A stretch of 64,000 nt of DNA from Alcanivorax sp. 24 (GTDB lineage: Bacteria > Pseudomonadota > Gammaproteobacteria > Pseudomonadales > Alcanivoracaceae), in assembly GCF_004360225.1 (NCBI RefSeq), contig NZ_SNUA01000009.1, positions 1 through 64,000 of the forward strand. Reading direction: 5' to 3'. Every line of letters starts with the position of its first letter. The stretch's first letter is position 1. The translations under genes were made by a program, and so were the position numbers. This document shows, piece by piece, positions 8,302 to 17,238 of the stretch. The notes beneath the pieces were generated by a model that made no database searches, had not been told where the DNA came from, and saw only the letters and a program-made list of their open reading frames with translations.

Positions 8302-8856
8302 TCAAGAATGGCGTTGGTCGAGAAGGCGTTGCGTCATATACAGCGCGGCGATGACCCGCGCTTCGGTCATATCGTCCCGCTCGATCAGACGATCCAGCTC
8401 GGACAGTTTCCAGGGGACCACTTCCAATGGCTCCGGTTCATCGCCGGGCAATGATTCCTCGTAGAGGTCTTCCGCCAGCACCACACCAATATGGTGGCCC
8501 ATGTAGCCGGGAGACAAGGACAGTCGCTTCATGAAGGTCAGCTTGCGGGCACCGTGGCCGGCTTCTTCCTTCAACTCACGGTTGGCCGCCTCGCGCCAGT
8601 CCTCGCCGTGCTCGTAGGCGCCCTTGGGCAGGGTCAGCAGATATTCCTCGACGCCGGCGCCGTACTCCCGAATCAGCAACACCGTATCCTCGTCCAGCAT
8701 CGGCACGCACATGACGCCGGCCAACGGCGGAGTGCGCAGGCGTTCGTAGGTTCTCTCCTCGCCGTTGGAGAAACGGAGGTGCATCTCTTCGATGCCGAAC
8801 AGGCGGCTTTGCGCCACCAGGCGGGTATCCAGAATGCGCGGCTTTTGTTCGTCCAT
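8302..8856 (-). CDS. nudE: ADP compounds hydrolase NudE
   Basis: The 184-residue Nudix hydrolase acts on ADP-ribose, NADH and Ap3A-type nucleotides. The Nudix box is visible as GAYEHGEDWREAANRELKEE followed by AGH, and the N-terminal region matches NudE. The ATG at 8856 is chosen because AGGAG lies four to eight bases upstream; the longer frame upstream is read-through into a repeat element. It is the first gene of the nudE-cysQ-hydrolase operon. Confidence 0.92.
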   Translation of the reverse strand: MDEQKPRILDTRLVAQSRLFGIEEMHLRFSNGEERTYERLRTPPLAGVMCVPMLDEDTVLLIREYGAGVEEYLLTLPKGAYEHGEDWREAANRELKEEAGHGARKLTFMKRLSLSPGYMGHHIGVVLAEDLYEESLPGDEPEPLEVVPWKLSELDRLIERDDMTEARVIAALYMTQRLLDQRHS

Positions 8857-8873
8857 GGGGGCTCCTGTGTCAG

Positions 8874-9188
8874 GAGCCTGTTCATGATCGTTACGCCGCC
8901 GCGTTGCCACCGGAAAAGCCGCCAGAGGGCGTCGCGGACTGCGGGCTCTGGTGGGGCCAAAGGCAAAGGCCGGGGCGTCATCTGGCGGCCCTGTGCCCTC
9001 CGGGTATTTTCCAGCGCAACCCGAAGGGCCGGGCCCCACTTTCTTTAGGTGGAGAGTCCGCCAGGCCGCGATTACGCTTGTTTATGTAGATGGACTACAC
9101 CGCACAATCGGAATCACGACCTGACAACACTCTCTACCGGGTAAACAGGGAACTCCGGCGCGGCGGCGTAACGATCATGAACAGGCTC
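8874..9188. repeat. Fold-back element A with perfect 30-bp terminal inverted repeats
   Basis: The left arm (8874-8903) and right arm (9159-9188) are perfect 30-bp reverse complements starting GAGCCTGTTCATGATCG. The interior is homologous to the element at 47437-47722, including a TGTAG-N5-CTACA hairpin and the sequence CTTTAGGTGGAGAGT. No protein-coding content is convincing. It begins 18 bp upstream of the nudE start codon, so it may influence or carry the nudE promoter. It is probably a MITE or structured-RNA type element. Confidence 0.8.
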
Positions 9189-9342
9189 TCGGCCCCAAGC
9201 CTAACGGGATTGGCTCGTGAAAGGAATCGCGGCTCGTGGGTCGTTGCTGTCCCACAGTTGTGGAGCGGCCCGCTTGGCAGCGAAGGCTGTGCGAATTCGT
9301 GTCTGCGAGGCTGCGCAAGCGAACCAAGGGTTTGGCGTGTAA

Positions 9343-9398
9343 GCGTGTTGCGTGTTGCGTGTTGCGTGTTGCGTGTTGCGTGTTGCGTGTTGCGTGTA
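9343..9398. repeat. Heptanucleotide tandem repeat (GCGTGTT)7 plus partial
   Basis: Seven perfect GCGTGTT units (9343-9391) are followed by a variant GCGTGTA. It lies in the non-coding stretch 9189-9501 between fold-back element A and the terminal hairpin of the DUF6351 gene. No promoter is obvious next to it. Confidence 0.9.
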
Positions 9399-9419
9399 AG
9401 CGAATTATGAGACACCACT

Positions 9420-9479
9420 GGCTCGTGAGCCGCTCCCACAGAGCCCATCAACGTCTTTTGTGGGAGCGGCTCACGAGCC
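9420..9479. repeat. REP-like hairpin, possible terminator of DUF6351 gene
   Basis: Perfect 21-bp arms at 9420-9440 (GGCTCGTGAGCCGCTCCCAC plus one base) and 9459-9479 surround an 18-base loop. The GTGGGAGCGGC core is shared with other REP-like palindromes here. It lies 22 bp beyond the stop of the convergent lipoprotein gene and may stop its transcript. Confidence 0.7.
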
Positions 9480-9501
9480 GCGATGCTTTTTTACTTCCGA
9501 A

Positions 9502-11910
9502 TCAGGGCCGGCCCTGGTCCGGTTGGCTGTAGTCACACACCCCTTGCGGGAAGATGGCGTTGAGTTCGGCGATCTGCTCCGCCGATGGCGCCCAATCGCC
9601 GTAGGTTCCGTCTTGCAGAGCCGTGCTGACGGGTTTCAGCGCGCATTTGAAGACATCACCCTGATAGGGCGCGCCAGCGACGATGCGCGATGTGGAATAA
9701 AGCGGGAAGGTCTCGGTACAGGCTCCTTCCTCTTGCTCATTGAGCACACCATCCCACACATCGTCACCACGGGCGATCAGGCTGCCATCGGTGGCGAAAC
9801 AGGCATCCCGGGCGCGTTCCGGCCGGCTTTGGGCCACCGACGCTTGCGGGTCCGCCAGCAGATTGGCCATCCATTCATCCACCACTTCCAATGCCAGCGC
9901 CACCTGATCCGGCCCTTCCTCGGGACGGGCATCACTGAACCAGATCACCTGATTGTCCGCGTTGCCGGCGAAGTCGATCATGCGTTGGCGCACGGCGAAG
10001 GACTGGTGGGCGTTGTGCATATCCAGCTCTTCTTCCAAGTACGGGCGCCAGTCGATCACCGGAATGCCGATCTCGCCGTGGAACACGATACCGGCCTCAT
10101 AGGCGGCGCGAATCGCTTCCAGATTGCCTTCGGTACGCGGCGCCGGGGTGGACGGATCCTCGCTGAGAGTCATGTTGCGCTTGCTCCACGGATCAAACGT
10201 GCTCGGGTCCGCCAGCACGTCGTCCAGGGTACCGATGAACGGAAAGCCTTCCTGCACCATGTCCTTCTGCGGCTTCCAACCCCCCACCCGGGCGTTCAGG
10301 TTGAGGAACTCCTCGGCGGAGATATGGCCATCCAGCAAGGATTGCAGACCGTACTGCACACCGACATTGTCAAACAGACGGCGGGGATAGCCCTCGCCGT
10401 CCATGCCATAGACGTTGCGCAGATCGTCGTAATGGCTCCAGTTCACCGCATCCATGATGCCCGCCGGCTGCATCTGCTCCTGGTTGCGGGCCTGACCATA
10501 GTGCGGGTTCATGGTCAGCGGCGTCAGTCCTCGCCAGGACTCCACGCACTCGGTGGAACCCGGCGCGGTGCCATACCCCAGTTGCGTTTTGGCGCCGGCC
10601 AATGGATCGGGTACCTCATCAGTGGCGTTCAGCCCCACCAGCCAGGTGCGGTTCTTGGTGACATGCCATTTTTCGTTAGTGCGGTCCGTGGCATCCATGA
10701 AGTACTCCAGCAACTCACAGTCGCCGATGTGGATGGTCTGGGTGACCATGTCCGGATAGCTCTGCACCGGAATCGCCGCGTCGATCAGCCCCGGGTGATT
10801 CTGCCCGTACACGTACTGCTGAATGGCACCGCCGGACGCACCGAGACCAACGGTATACAGCGGTTTGCCATACAACTCGACGAAGCGTTCCTTGACCATC
10901 AGCGCGGTCTCACCGCCCACCTGCACATTGTAGTGCTCGGACATGCGGTTACCGGTGGAATAAATGATGGCGTATCCCTTGCCCAGAACATCCGGCTGCA
11001 ACGCCCGGCGGTTGACGTCCATGCGTCCCTGGGTGTGGCCGATGCCGACGCCGCCCTGAAAGCGGTACATGAGCCGTCCGTTCCAGAGGCTGGTATCCAG
11101 CGATCCAGCCTCCTCGCCGGCTTCCGCGAGCATGGCGATGGAATAAAGGAAACGGTTGATGGTGCCACGTTCCCAACGCACCACGAAGTCCACCTCGCGG
11201 CCGTCCATCAGCGTGGTGGTGGCGATGTCCGCCGGCCGGGAACCGTCTTCCGGCATCGGTTTGTAGCTGCCGTCGGTGCCGCGGTAAACGTATTCCACGA
11301 ACGGCTCCAGACCGCAGTCCCGGCTCAGGCCGATCTGTTGCCCGCCTTCGTCGTATACAGGGAAGCCCTCGTCACCGCCGGTATCCACCAACGGCTGCTT
11401 GCCGAATTCAGATACCGTGGTGCACACGAACGGGTACTGATGCGGCCCGGAGAACATGGGCCCTTCCTGCGGGTGGTTGGTGAGCGTGAGCGTGCTCAGA
11501 ACGCCACCTTCCGAGTCACTCACGGTCAGCTCGTTATCGCCCAGAGCCAGACCAGAGATTACCCCTTCCAGACCATTCTCTTTTTCTGACAGGCTGTCGG
11601 CTGTCACCGGCTCACCGTTCAGAGCCAGGGTCGCGCCTTCCGGCGCCCCTTCGATACGAATGCGCGCATCACCACCGCTGACCCATTGCGGGTCGCTGGA
11701 CAGCACGCTCAGGAATACTTCCGGGGCGCGATCGCGGGAGCTCGAACCGCCCCCACAAGCACTCAGCGCCAGGGCCGCGCCAACCAGCAAAGCGCCGGCC
11801 ACCCCCTGCTTCCATCCGTTGTTGTCTGACCCGTTACTGTCCGACTCTCTGTCGCCCGACCGTCTATAGCCCGACAACGCGCGCGCGCCCGATCCTGTCA
11901 CGGACATCAT
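9502..11910 (-). CDS. DUF6351-type lipoprotein, alpha/beta-hydrolase-like
   Basis: The 802-residue envelope protein has an unusually long N-region before its lipobox (ALALSACGGG, about residues 48-57 from the chosen start). An Ig-like stretch follows, then a large domain of the type I recall as DUF6351. GLGASGGAIQQYVYG is a plausible Ser nucleophile elbow, and DMHNAHQSF may supply a histidine. ATG 11910 has GAGGAGAG upstream; an adjacent ATG at 11907 and a longer in-frame extension exist. It is divergent from another hydrolase lipoprotein at 12373. A secreted esterase or polyester-hydrolase role is inference. Confidence 0.75.
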   Translation of the reverse strand: MMSVTGSGARALSGYRRSGDRESDSNGSDNNGWKQGVAGALLVGAALALSACGGGSSSRDRAPEVFLSVLSSDPQWVSGGDARIRIEGAPEGATLALNGEPVTADSLSEKENGLEGVISGLALGDNELTVSDSEGGVLSTLTLTNHPQEGPMFSGPHQYPFVCTTVSEFGKQPLVDTGGDEGFPVYDEGGQQIGLSRDCGLEPFVEYVYRGTDGSYKPMPEDGSRPADIATTTLMDGREVDFVVRWERGTINRFLYSIAMLAEAGEEAGSLDTSLWNGRLMYRFQGGVGIGHTQGRMDVNRRALQPDVLGKGYAIIYSTGNRMSEHYNVQVGGETALMVKERFVELYGKPLYTVGLGASGGAIQQYVYGQNHPGLIDAAIPVQSYPDMVTQTIHIGDCELLEYFMDATDRTNEKWHVTKNRTWLVGLNATDEVPDPLAGAKTQLGYGTAPGSTECVESWRGLTPLTMNPHYGQARNQEQMQPAGIMDAVNWSHYDDLRNVYGMDGEGYPRRLFDNVGVQYGLQSLLDGHISAEEFLNLNARVGGWKPQKDMVQEGFPFIGTLDDVLADPSTFDPWSKRNMTLSEDPSTPAPRTEGNLEAIRAAYEAGIVFHGEIGIPVIDWRPYLEEELDMHNAHQSFAVRQRMIDFAGNADNQVIWFSDARPEEGPDQVALALEVVDEWMANLLADPQASVAQSRPERARDACFATDGSLIARGDDVWDGVLNEQEEGACTETFPLYSTSRIVAGAPYQGDVFKCALKPVSTALQDGTYGDWAPSAEQIAELNAIFPQGVCDYSQPDQGRP

Positions 11911-12126
11911 GTCTCTCCTCGATGTTGTTGTTATCGGTTTAGAAGGTAGGCATGGCGGCATCGCCAAAACAGACACAGTTCCGGCAAAGTTGCTGACACA
12001 GTATCGCCATCGGAAGTGGCCGGATCAGGCTATGCAACTGTTTCAGCCAAATGGCGGCAACTGTATCTGTTATGCCGCCGCGCGAGACGGTTAGATAACC
12101 GCCGAGGTCGTTAGCTATTAGTGAGC

Positions 12127-12198
12127 GCTCTCGGGAGAGCTATTAACGTCCTTACCTTTTGCACTGCCTCACCACGCCGGCGTCAGCCGGCGTTTTTT
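12127..12198 (+). ncRNA. Orphan hairpin plus rho-independent terminator, candidate small RNA 3' part
   Basis: A hairpin (GCTCTC-GG-GAGAGC, 12127-12140) is followed by a canonical terminator: ACGCCGGC (12174-12181), GTCA loop, GCCGGCG (12186-12192) and six Ts (12193-12198). No plus-strand gene ends upstream; the nearest gene to the left is divergent (start 11910). The 11911-12372 gap (462 bp) otherwise holds only presumed promoters. The terminator therefore ends either a small RNA or a leader transcript of the 12373 gene. The 5' end is unknown. Confidence 0.4.
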
Positions 12199-12372
12199 AT
12201 CGCGTCCCCCCCTATTTTCCCAAGCCGGTCCGCGGCTACCCGGCGGCTTCAAATCCAGGATTTTCCCCACTGTTCCAGCCGCTTCTTCCAAACTGTGCCT
12301 TTCATCAAAGGCCCCGGTGATGGCTAGATAAAAAGGCCAACAACAACAAAATGTCGTTCTGGAGAATGATTC

Positions 12373-14577
12373 ATGTTTAGTATCCGACATCCTCGCCTGG
12401 CCATTGCCGGTGCGGCATGCTCCTTCCTTTTGCTCACCGCCTGCGGGGGCTCCGGCTCATCGTCCGGTCCCGCCACCGGGGAGCCGCCCCCCGACCTGTC
12501 CGATCTGGACCTGTCCAGCGCCGAATACTGCGATCTGACCGTCACCGCTCGTTGTCTGTACCCGTTTCCGAACAACTACTTCACCAAAGCCGATGCGGCC
12601 ACACCAACCGGCCTCCGGGTCAATTTCCAGCGGCAGGCGATGCCCATCGCCCAGCCGGTCGCCATCGACGCCAACCCCTATGCCCCAACCGGAGTACATA
12701 CCACCGAGGCCACGCCAGTGGATCCCGCCGAGTGGAACCGGAACGATGGTTTCTCGCCCGGCGCCATGATCCAGACCTGGACCGGAAACGTGGATCTTGA
12801 GGCCAGCGGCGCCGTCACTATCGACGATCTGTCCAAGGCGATGGACACGGACGCCCCGGTACTGCTGCTCGACGCGGAAACCGGTGAGCGGCAACTGATC
12901 TGGGTGGAGATGGACGCCAATGCCTCCAGCACGGAAGGCCGCGCCCTGCTCATCCGGCCCGCCCGGAATTTGCTGGAAGGACGGACCTACATCGTGGCCC
13001 TGCGCAACCTGGTTGATGACCAGGGGGAAGCCCTTGAAGCGTCCGCGCTCTTCAAAGCCTACCGGGATGGTCAAGATACCGGGGAGCCGGTGCTGGAAGC
13101 CCGCCGGGAAAGCATGAACACCCTGTTTGCATCCCTGGAAAGCCACGGTATCGCACGGCGGGACCTGATACAGGCATGGACCTTTACCGTCGCCAGCCAG
13201 AAAAACCTGACCGAGCGGCTCCTTCATATCCGCGATCAGGCCTTCGCCAATCTGGGAGGAGGCGCCCCCGCGTTCACCATTGATCAGGTCGGCACGGATA
13301 TTGAGGGCAAACCCCGCTCCGGCCTTAGCCGTGGCATCACCGGCACCTTCGAAGTCCCCAACTTTCTGAATAAAACTGGAGGCGTTCCCGGTGCCAGCTT
13401 CAACTATTCCGGGAACAACGCACCGGACGCTCTGCCGGAACAGTGGAACGGCGATGACACCCTTACCGCCCGCTTTCGCTGCCAGGTCCCGGACTCCACG
13501 GTGCAGGATTTCTCCGATCCGGACAGCCCGGTGACTCCCGCCCGGCCCGCGCTTTACGGCCATGGTCTGTTTGGCGAAGGCCCTGGCGGTGAGTTCCGCT
13601 CCGGAAACGTGCGCGCCATGCAAACGGAGCACAACATCCTGTTTTGCGCCACCGACTGGATAGGCATGGCTCAAGAGGATTTTATCGCCGGCGTGATCCA
13701 TCACATCCTCGCTGACATCTCTCTGTTACCGCGCCAACTCGACCGTAGCCAACAGGGCCTGCTCAATGCCATGTTCCTGGCCGAGCTGCTGCGCCATCCC
13801 GATGGCTTCGCCTCCGACCCGGCGTTCCACCATGGCCCGGACAACACCCTGATCCACGACCCCACCGAGGTGTTCTACGACGGCAACAGCCAGGGCGGCA
13901 TCCTGGGCGGCGCCCTCATTGCCACCGCCCCGAATCTGCATCGTGGTGTCCTGGGCGTGCCCGGCAGCAACTACAGCCTTTTGCTGCGCCGGTACGGCCC
14001 TTTCAATGAACGGTTCGGCGTCATTCTCAACCAGGCTTACCCGAACGAACTGGATCGCAGCCTGGTGCTGGGATTGATGCAAATGCTCTGGGACAGAGCG
14101 GAAAACAACGGCTACCTCAGCCATCTTGCCGGCCGTTCCCTGCCCGGCACCCCCACCGGCAAGCGCGTTCTTCTTCACCCCGCCCTGGGTGATCACCTGG
14201 TCACCACCTGGAGCGCGGAAATCATGGCTCGCACCATCGGCGCGGCCATGCATGAGCCGACCGCCCGATTGGGAGAACACCCGGACACCGTGCCCTATGT
14301 CGATATTGAGCGCATCCAGCAGTACCCCTATCACGGCCATGCCCTGATGGTCTGGGACAGCGGCGCCCATGACCCGGACAGTGGCCACGGCACGCCCTAT
14401 GCTCCGCTGACCAATACCGGCCCAAGCGCCGGCGAGGATCCTCACGAGTCCCCGCGCAACACAGTGAGCGCACGGCAACAGAAATCAGCGTTCCTGGAAC
14501 AGTTCGGTTCGGTGATCGATGTATGCGGGGAATCGCCCTGCTACACGGACGACTACACCGGCCTCAGCCGCGATTAG
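12373..14577 (+). CDS. Large lipase-like lipoprotein (virulence-factor-lipase type)
   Basis: The 734-residue product has a lipoprotein signal ending LLLTACGGSG (C24). A segment with YPFPNNYF resembles the N-terminal domain of bacterial virulence-factor lipases. An alpha/beta-hydrolase region carries the elbow YDGNSQGGILGG, and a late histidine may be in YHGHALMVWD. The ATG at 12373 has GGAG eight bases upstream. It is divergent from the DUF6351 lipoprotein, and its 3' end overlaps the convergent MocR gene by 14 bp. It is probably secreted and anchored in the outer membrane, acting on esters; the substrate is unknown. Confidence 0.8.
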   Translation: MFSIRHPRLAIAGAACSFLLLTACGGSGSSSGPATGEPPPDLSDLDLSSAEYCDLTVTARCLYPFPNNYFTKADAATPTGLRVNFQRQAMPIAQPVAIDANPYAPTGVHTTEATPVDPAEWNRNDGFSPGAMIQTWTGNVDLEASGAVTIDDLSKAMDTDAPVLLLDAETGERQLIWVEMDANASSTEGRALLIRPARNLLEGRTYIVALRNLVDDQGEALEASALFKAYRDGQDTGEPVLEARRESMNTLFASLESHGIARRDLIQAWTFTVASQKNLTERLLHIRDQAFANLGGGAPAFTIDQVGTDIEGKPRSGLSRGITGTFEVPNFLNKTGGVPGASFNYSGNNAPDALPEQWNGDDTLTARFRCQVPDSTVQDFSDPDSPVTPARPALYGHGLFGEGPGGEFRSGNVRAMQTEHNILFCATDWIGMAQEDFIAGVIHHILADISLLPRQLDRSQQGLLNAMFLAELLRHPDGFASDPAFHHGPDNTLIHDPTEVFYDGNSQGGILGGALIATAPNLHRGVLGVPGSNYSLLLRRYGPFNERFGVILNQAYPNELDRSLVLGLMQMLWDRAENNGYLSHLAGRSLPGTPTGKRVLLHPALGDHLVTTWSAEIMARTIGAAMHEPTARLGEHPDTVPYVDIERIQQYPYHGHALMVWDSGAHDPDSGHGTPYAPLTNTGPSAGEDPHESPRNTVSARQQKSAFLEQFGSVIDVCGESPCYTDDYTGLSRD

Positions 14578-16012
14578 CGTTCCCCGCCACGGCCGCCAGC
14601 TCGGCGGCCGCTTTTCCCAGCCAGCGTAACGCCCGCACTACCTCTCCAGTGACCGGGCCACCAGCGTTCAGGCGCAAGTAATCCGAGTGCTTGTTGTCCA
14701 GCGAGAACACACCGCCGGGGAAGACATGGATCCCTTCCCGGGCCGCTTTTTCGAACAGCGCCGCGGCATTCACCCGGCCCGGCAACCGTACCCACAGCAC
14801 GCAGCCGCCAGTGGGGCGGGTCAATCGGGTACCCGATGGGAACGCCGCGCGCACCTCCCGGGCCGTGGCCTCCACCTGCCTCTGCAGGGTAGCGCGCAAA
14901 TCCCGGATATGCTGAGCGTAGAAACCACTTTCCAGCAACCGCCCCATGACGATCTGCGACAGGGAGGTGGAGGTGATGGTGCTTAGCTGTTTGAGTTCCA
15001 GAAAGCGCCGCTGGAACCGGCCCGGCGCCGCCCAGCCGATGCGCAGGCCGGGCATCAGGGTTTTGGAAAAGCTGTTGCAGTAGAGCACCCAGCCGTCGTC
15101 GTCGAAGGCCTTGACCGGTACCGCGCCATCTTCATAGACGGTATCGCCCCAGACATCATTCTCGATCAGCGGGATCTGATAACGCCGGGCCAGCGCCGAC
15201 AATGCCTGCTTGCGCTCCCGGCTCATGGTGAATCCCAGCGGATTCTGCGCATTGGCGGACACGATGCAGGCGGACACTCCGCGCTCGGCGAAGACCCGCT
15301 CCAATGCCGACAGGCTGATGCCATGGCGCGGATGGGTGGGAATCTCCACTACCCGCCGCTGGTGCGTCTTCAACAACAACAGGGTGCCGTAATAGGTGGG
15401 CGATTCCACCGCAACGGCGTCGCCGGGCCGGCTGACGCTGCGCAGCGCCAGGGACAAGCCCTCCATGGCGCCGCCGGTGACGATGATATCGTCCGGCACC
15501 ACCGGTACGTCGTAGGACAGGCTGCGACGGGCAAGATGATGGGTGAACTGCGGAAACCCATGGGGATGCATGTAATCCCAGGTCTCCTGGGGGTAATTCC
15601 GGGCCACTTCGCGGATGGTCGAGGTGACCCGCTCCACCGGCATCACCTCGACACCGGGCAAGGCGATACCAAGCCGCACCTGGCGCGGCATCACATGCAA
15701 TTCCATGTAATGCAACACCTCCTCGCTCAGCGACACCTCCACCGGCAGCAACGGGTAGCGCGACCCATCCGGCTCCGGCACGTCATGGACTTCACAATGA
15801 CGCACATAGGCGCCGGACTGGGGGCGAATCTCCAGATAGCCTTCCGCCTCCAATTGGCGGTAACTCTGCATCACCGTGTTGACACTGACCTGGAACAGGC
15901 GGCTCAAATGTCGAACCGAGGGCAGCTTCTGCCCCACCGCGTAGCTGCCAGCACCGATTTGCTCCAACAACCGGCGGCTGATCCGCTCGTAGAGGAATCC
16001 TTCTTCGTTCAC
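14564..16012 (-). CDS. MocR-family GntR regulator with aminotransferase-like domain
   Basis: The 482-residue protein has an N-terminal GntR winged helix (about residues 7-72; LPSVRHLSRLFQVSVNTVMQ). It is fused to a fold-type I aminotransferase domain with the PLP-binding lysine K317 in NSFSKTLMPGLRIGW. Such proteins act mainly as PLP-responsive regulators. It is divergent from yrfG with a 139-bp gap. Its target is not evident. Confidence 0.9.
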   Translation of the reverse strand: MNEEGFLYERISRRLLEQIGAGSYAVGQKLPSVRHLSRLFQVSVNTVMQSYRQLEAEGYLEIRPQSGAYVRHCEVHDVPEPDGSRYPLLPVEVSLSEEVLHYMELHVMPRQVRLGIALPGVEVMPVERVTSTIREVARNYPQETWDYMHPHGFPQFTHHLARRSLSYDVPVVPDDIIVTGGAMEGLSLALRSVSRPGDAVAVESPTYYGTLLLLKTHQRRVVEIPTHPRHGISLSALERVFAERGVSACIVSANAQNPLGFTMSRERKQALSALARRYQIPLIENDVWGDTVYEDGAVPVKAFDDDGWVLYCNSFSKTLMPGLRIGWAAPGRFQRRFLELKQLSTITSTSLSQIVMGRLLESGFYAQHIRDLRATLQRQVEATAREVRAAFPSGTRLTRPTGGCVLWVRLPGRVNAAALFEKAAREGIHVFPGGVFSLDNKHSDYLRLNAGGPVTGEVVRALRWLGKAAAELAAVAGNANRG

Positions 16013-16151
16013 CGAACCTTCTCATTTTATTGTCGTATGTGCCCCAATTATGCACCGCCGCACCAGGACCGGACACCCGGCGTATTTCGGCGCCGGCGCC
16101 GATCCTGCATACTGTGCCACCGCGACAGGTACTTCCCCGACAGGCATGACA

Positions 16152-16805
16152 ATGATCAACTGGAACGCTATCGACACGGTGCTGCTGGACATGGACGGCA
16201 CCCTGCTGGATCTGCGCTTCGACAACTGGTTCTGGCAGCAGCACGTCCCCGAACAGTACGCCCTGACCCACGGGCTGCCCGCCAATCAGGCGGAACACAA
16301 ACTGCACGCCTGGATCGCCCGCCACCAGGGCACCCTGAATTGGTATTGCCTGGACTTCTGGACGTCGGAGCTGGGACTGAACATCGCCGAACTGAAACGT
16401 GCGGCGGCGGACCGGATCGCCATCCGCCCCGGCGCCGAGGCGTTCCTCAACGCTCTCGCCGCCAGCTCGCAAAGGGTAATCATGGTCACCAACGCCCACC
16501 GCGACGCGCTGCGGGTGAAACTGGAACGCACCGGCATCGAGCGGTACTTCGATGCCCTGGTGTCCAGTCACGACTACGGCCACGCCAAGGAACACCAACC
16601 GTTCTGGCGGGATCTGCGCGAGGCGCACCCGTTCGATCCGGCCCGCACACTATTGGTGGACGACTCTCTTCCGGTGCTACATTCCGGCCGGCGTTTTGGC
16701 CTGGGCCATCTGGTTTCGATCCGCCGCCCCGACTCCGGCCTGCCGGAGCGCGACGACACCCGCCCGTTCGAGGCCATCGACGATTTCCTGCGGGTCCTGC
16801 CGTGA
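16152..16805 (+). CDS. yrfG: GMP/IMP 5'-nucleotidase YrfG (HAD family)
   Basis: The 217-residue HAD hydrolase begins INWNAIDTVLLDMDGTLLDL, containing the DxDGT motif I with its nucleophile Asp. TNAH is motif II and LLVDDS motif IV. NTLNWYCLDxW-type sequence near residue 60 matches E. coli YrfG. ATG 16152 is preferred over 16146 because AGG lies eight bases upstream. Its stop overlaps the hslR GTG start by four bases (GTGA). It opens the yrfG-hslR-hslO-pckA block conserved with E. coli. Confidence 0.92.
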   Translation: MINWNAIDTVLLDMDGTLLDLRFDNWFWQQHVPEQYALTHGLPANQAEHKLHAWIARHQGTLNWYCLDFWTSELGLNIAELKRAAADRIAIRPGAEAFLNALAASSQRVIMVTNAHRDALRVKLERTGIERYFDALVSSHDYGHAKEHQPFWRDLREAHPFDPARTLLVDDSLPVLHSGRRFGLGHLVSIRRPDSGLPERDDTRPFEAIDDFLRVLP

Positions 16806-17185
16806 GCGAGGGCACCCGCATCGACTCCTGGCTGTGGGCGGCCCGCTTCTTCAAAACCCGCAGCCTGGCCAAGCAGGCCGTTGAAGGCGGCAAGATCCAG
16901 GTCGATGGCGCCAAGGCCAAGCCCAGCAAAACCGTGCACCCCGGCAGCGAAGTGCTGATCCGCAAAGGCGATGAGCAGTGGACGGTGCGGGTCCAGGGCC
17001 TCAGCAACAAGCGCGGTCCAGCCAGCGTCGCCCAGACGCTCTATCAGGAAACCGAGGAGAGCCGCCAGCAACGCGAGAACAAGGCGGAGCAACGGCGCAT
17101 GGCGCACAGCGCCAGCCCGGATCACCGCCCCAGCAAGAAGGAACGGCGCGATCTGGCCCGTTTCAAGCGCGACAACGACATCTAA
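16802..17185 (+). CDS. hslR: Heat-shock protein 15 (Hsp15), S4-domain RNA-binding protein
   Basis: The 127-residue protein has an S4 RNA-binding domain at residues 5-60 ([20 protein letters not shown]) and a highly basic C-terminal tail. Hsp15 binds 50S subunits that carry a stalled nascent chain and recycles them after heat shock. The start is GTG 16802, overlapping the yrfG stop; no ATG lies nearby and the conserved N-terminus begins here. It is followed by hslO after 53 bp. Confidence 0.93.
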   Translation: MSEGTRIDSWLWAARFFKTRSLAKQAVEGGKIQVDGAKAKPSKTVHPGSEVLIRKGDEQWTVRVQGLSNKRGPASVAQTLYQETEESRQQRENKAEQRRMAHSASPDHRPSKKERRDLARFKRDNDI

Positions 17186-17238
17186 GGGCCGTTTACCATC
17201 GATTCGGCAGCGCCCCGAAAACAGCAGGAAAAGTACCG

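Noticed and set aside
9460-11589. Antisense frame of 709 residues opposite the DUF6351 lipoprotein
   Set aside because: No domain or signal; arises from codon bias on the opposite strand of a GC-rich gene.
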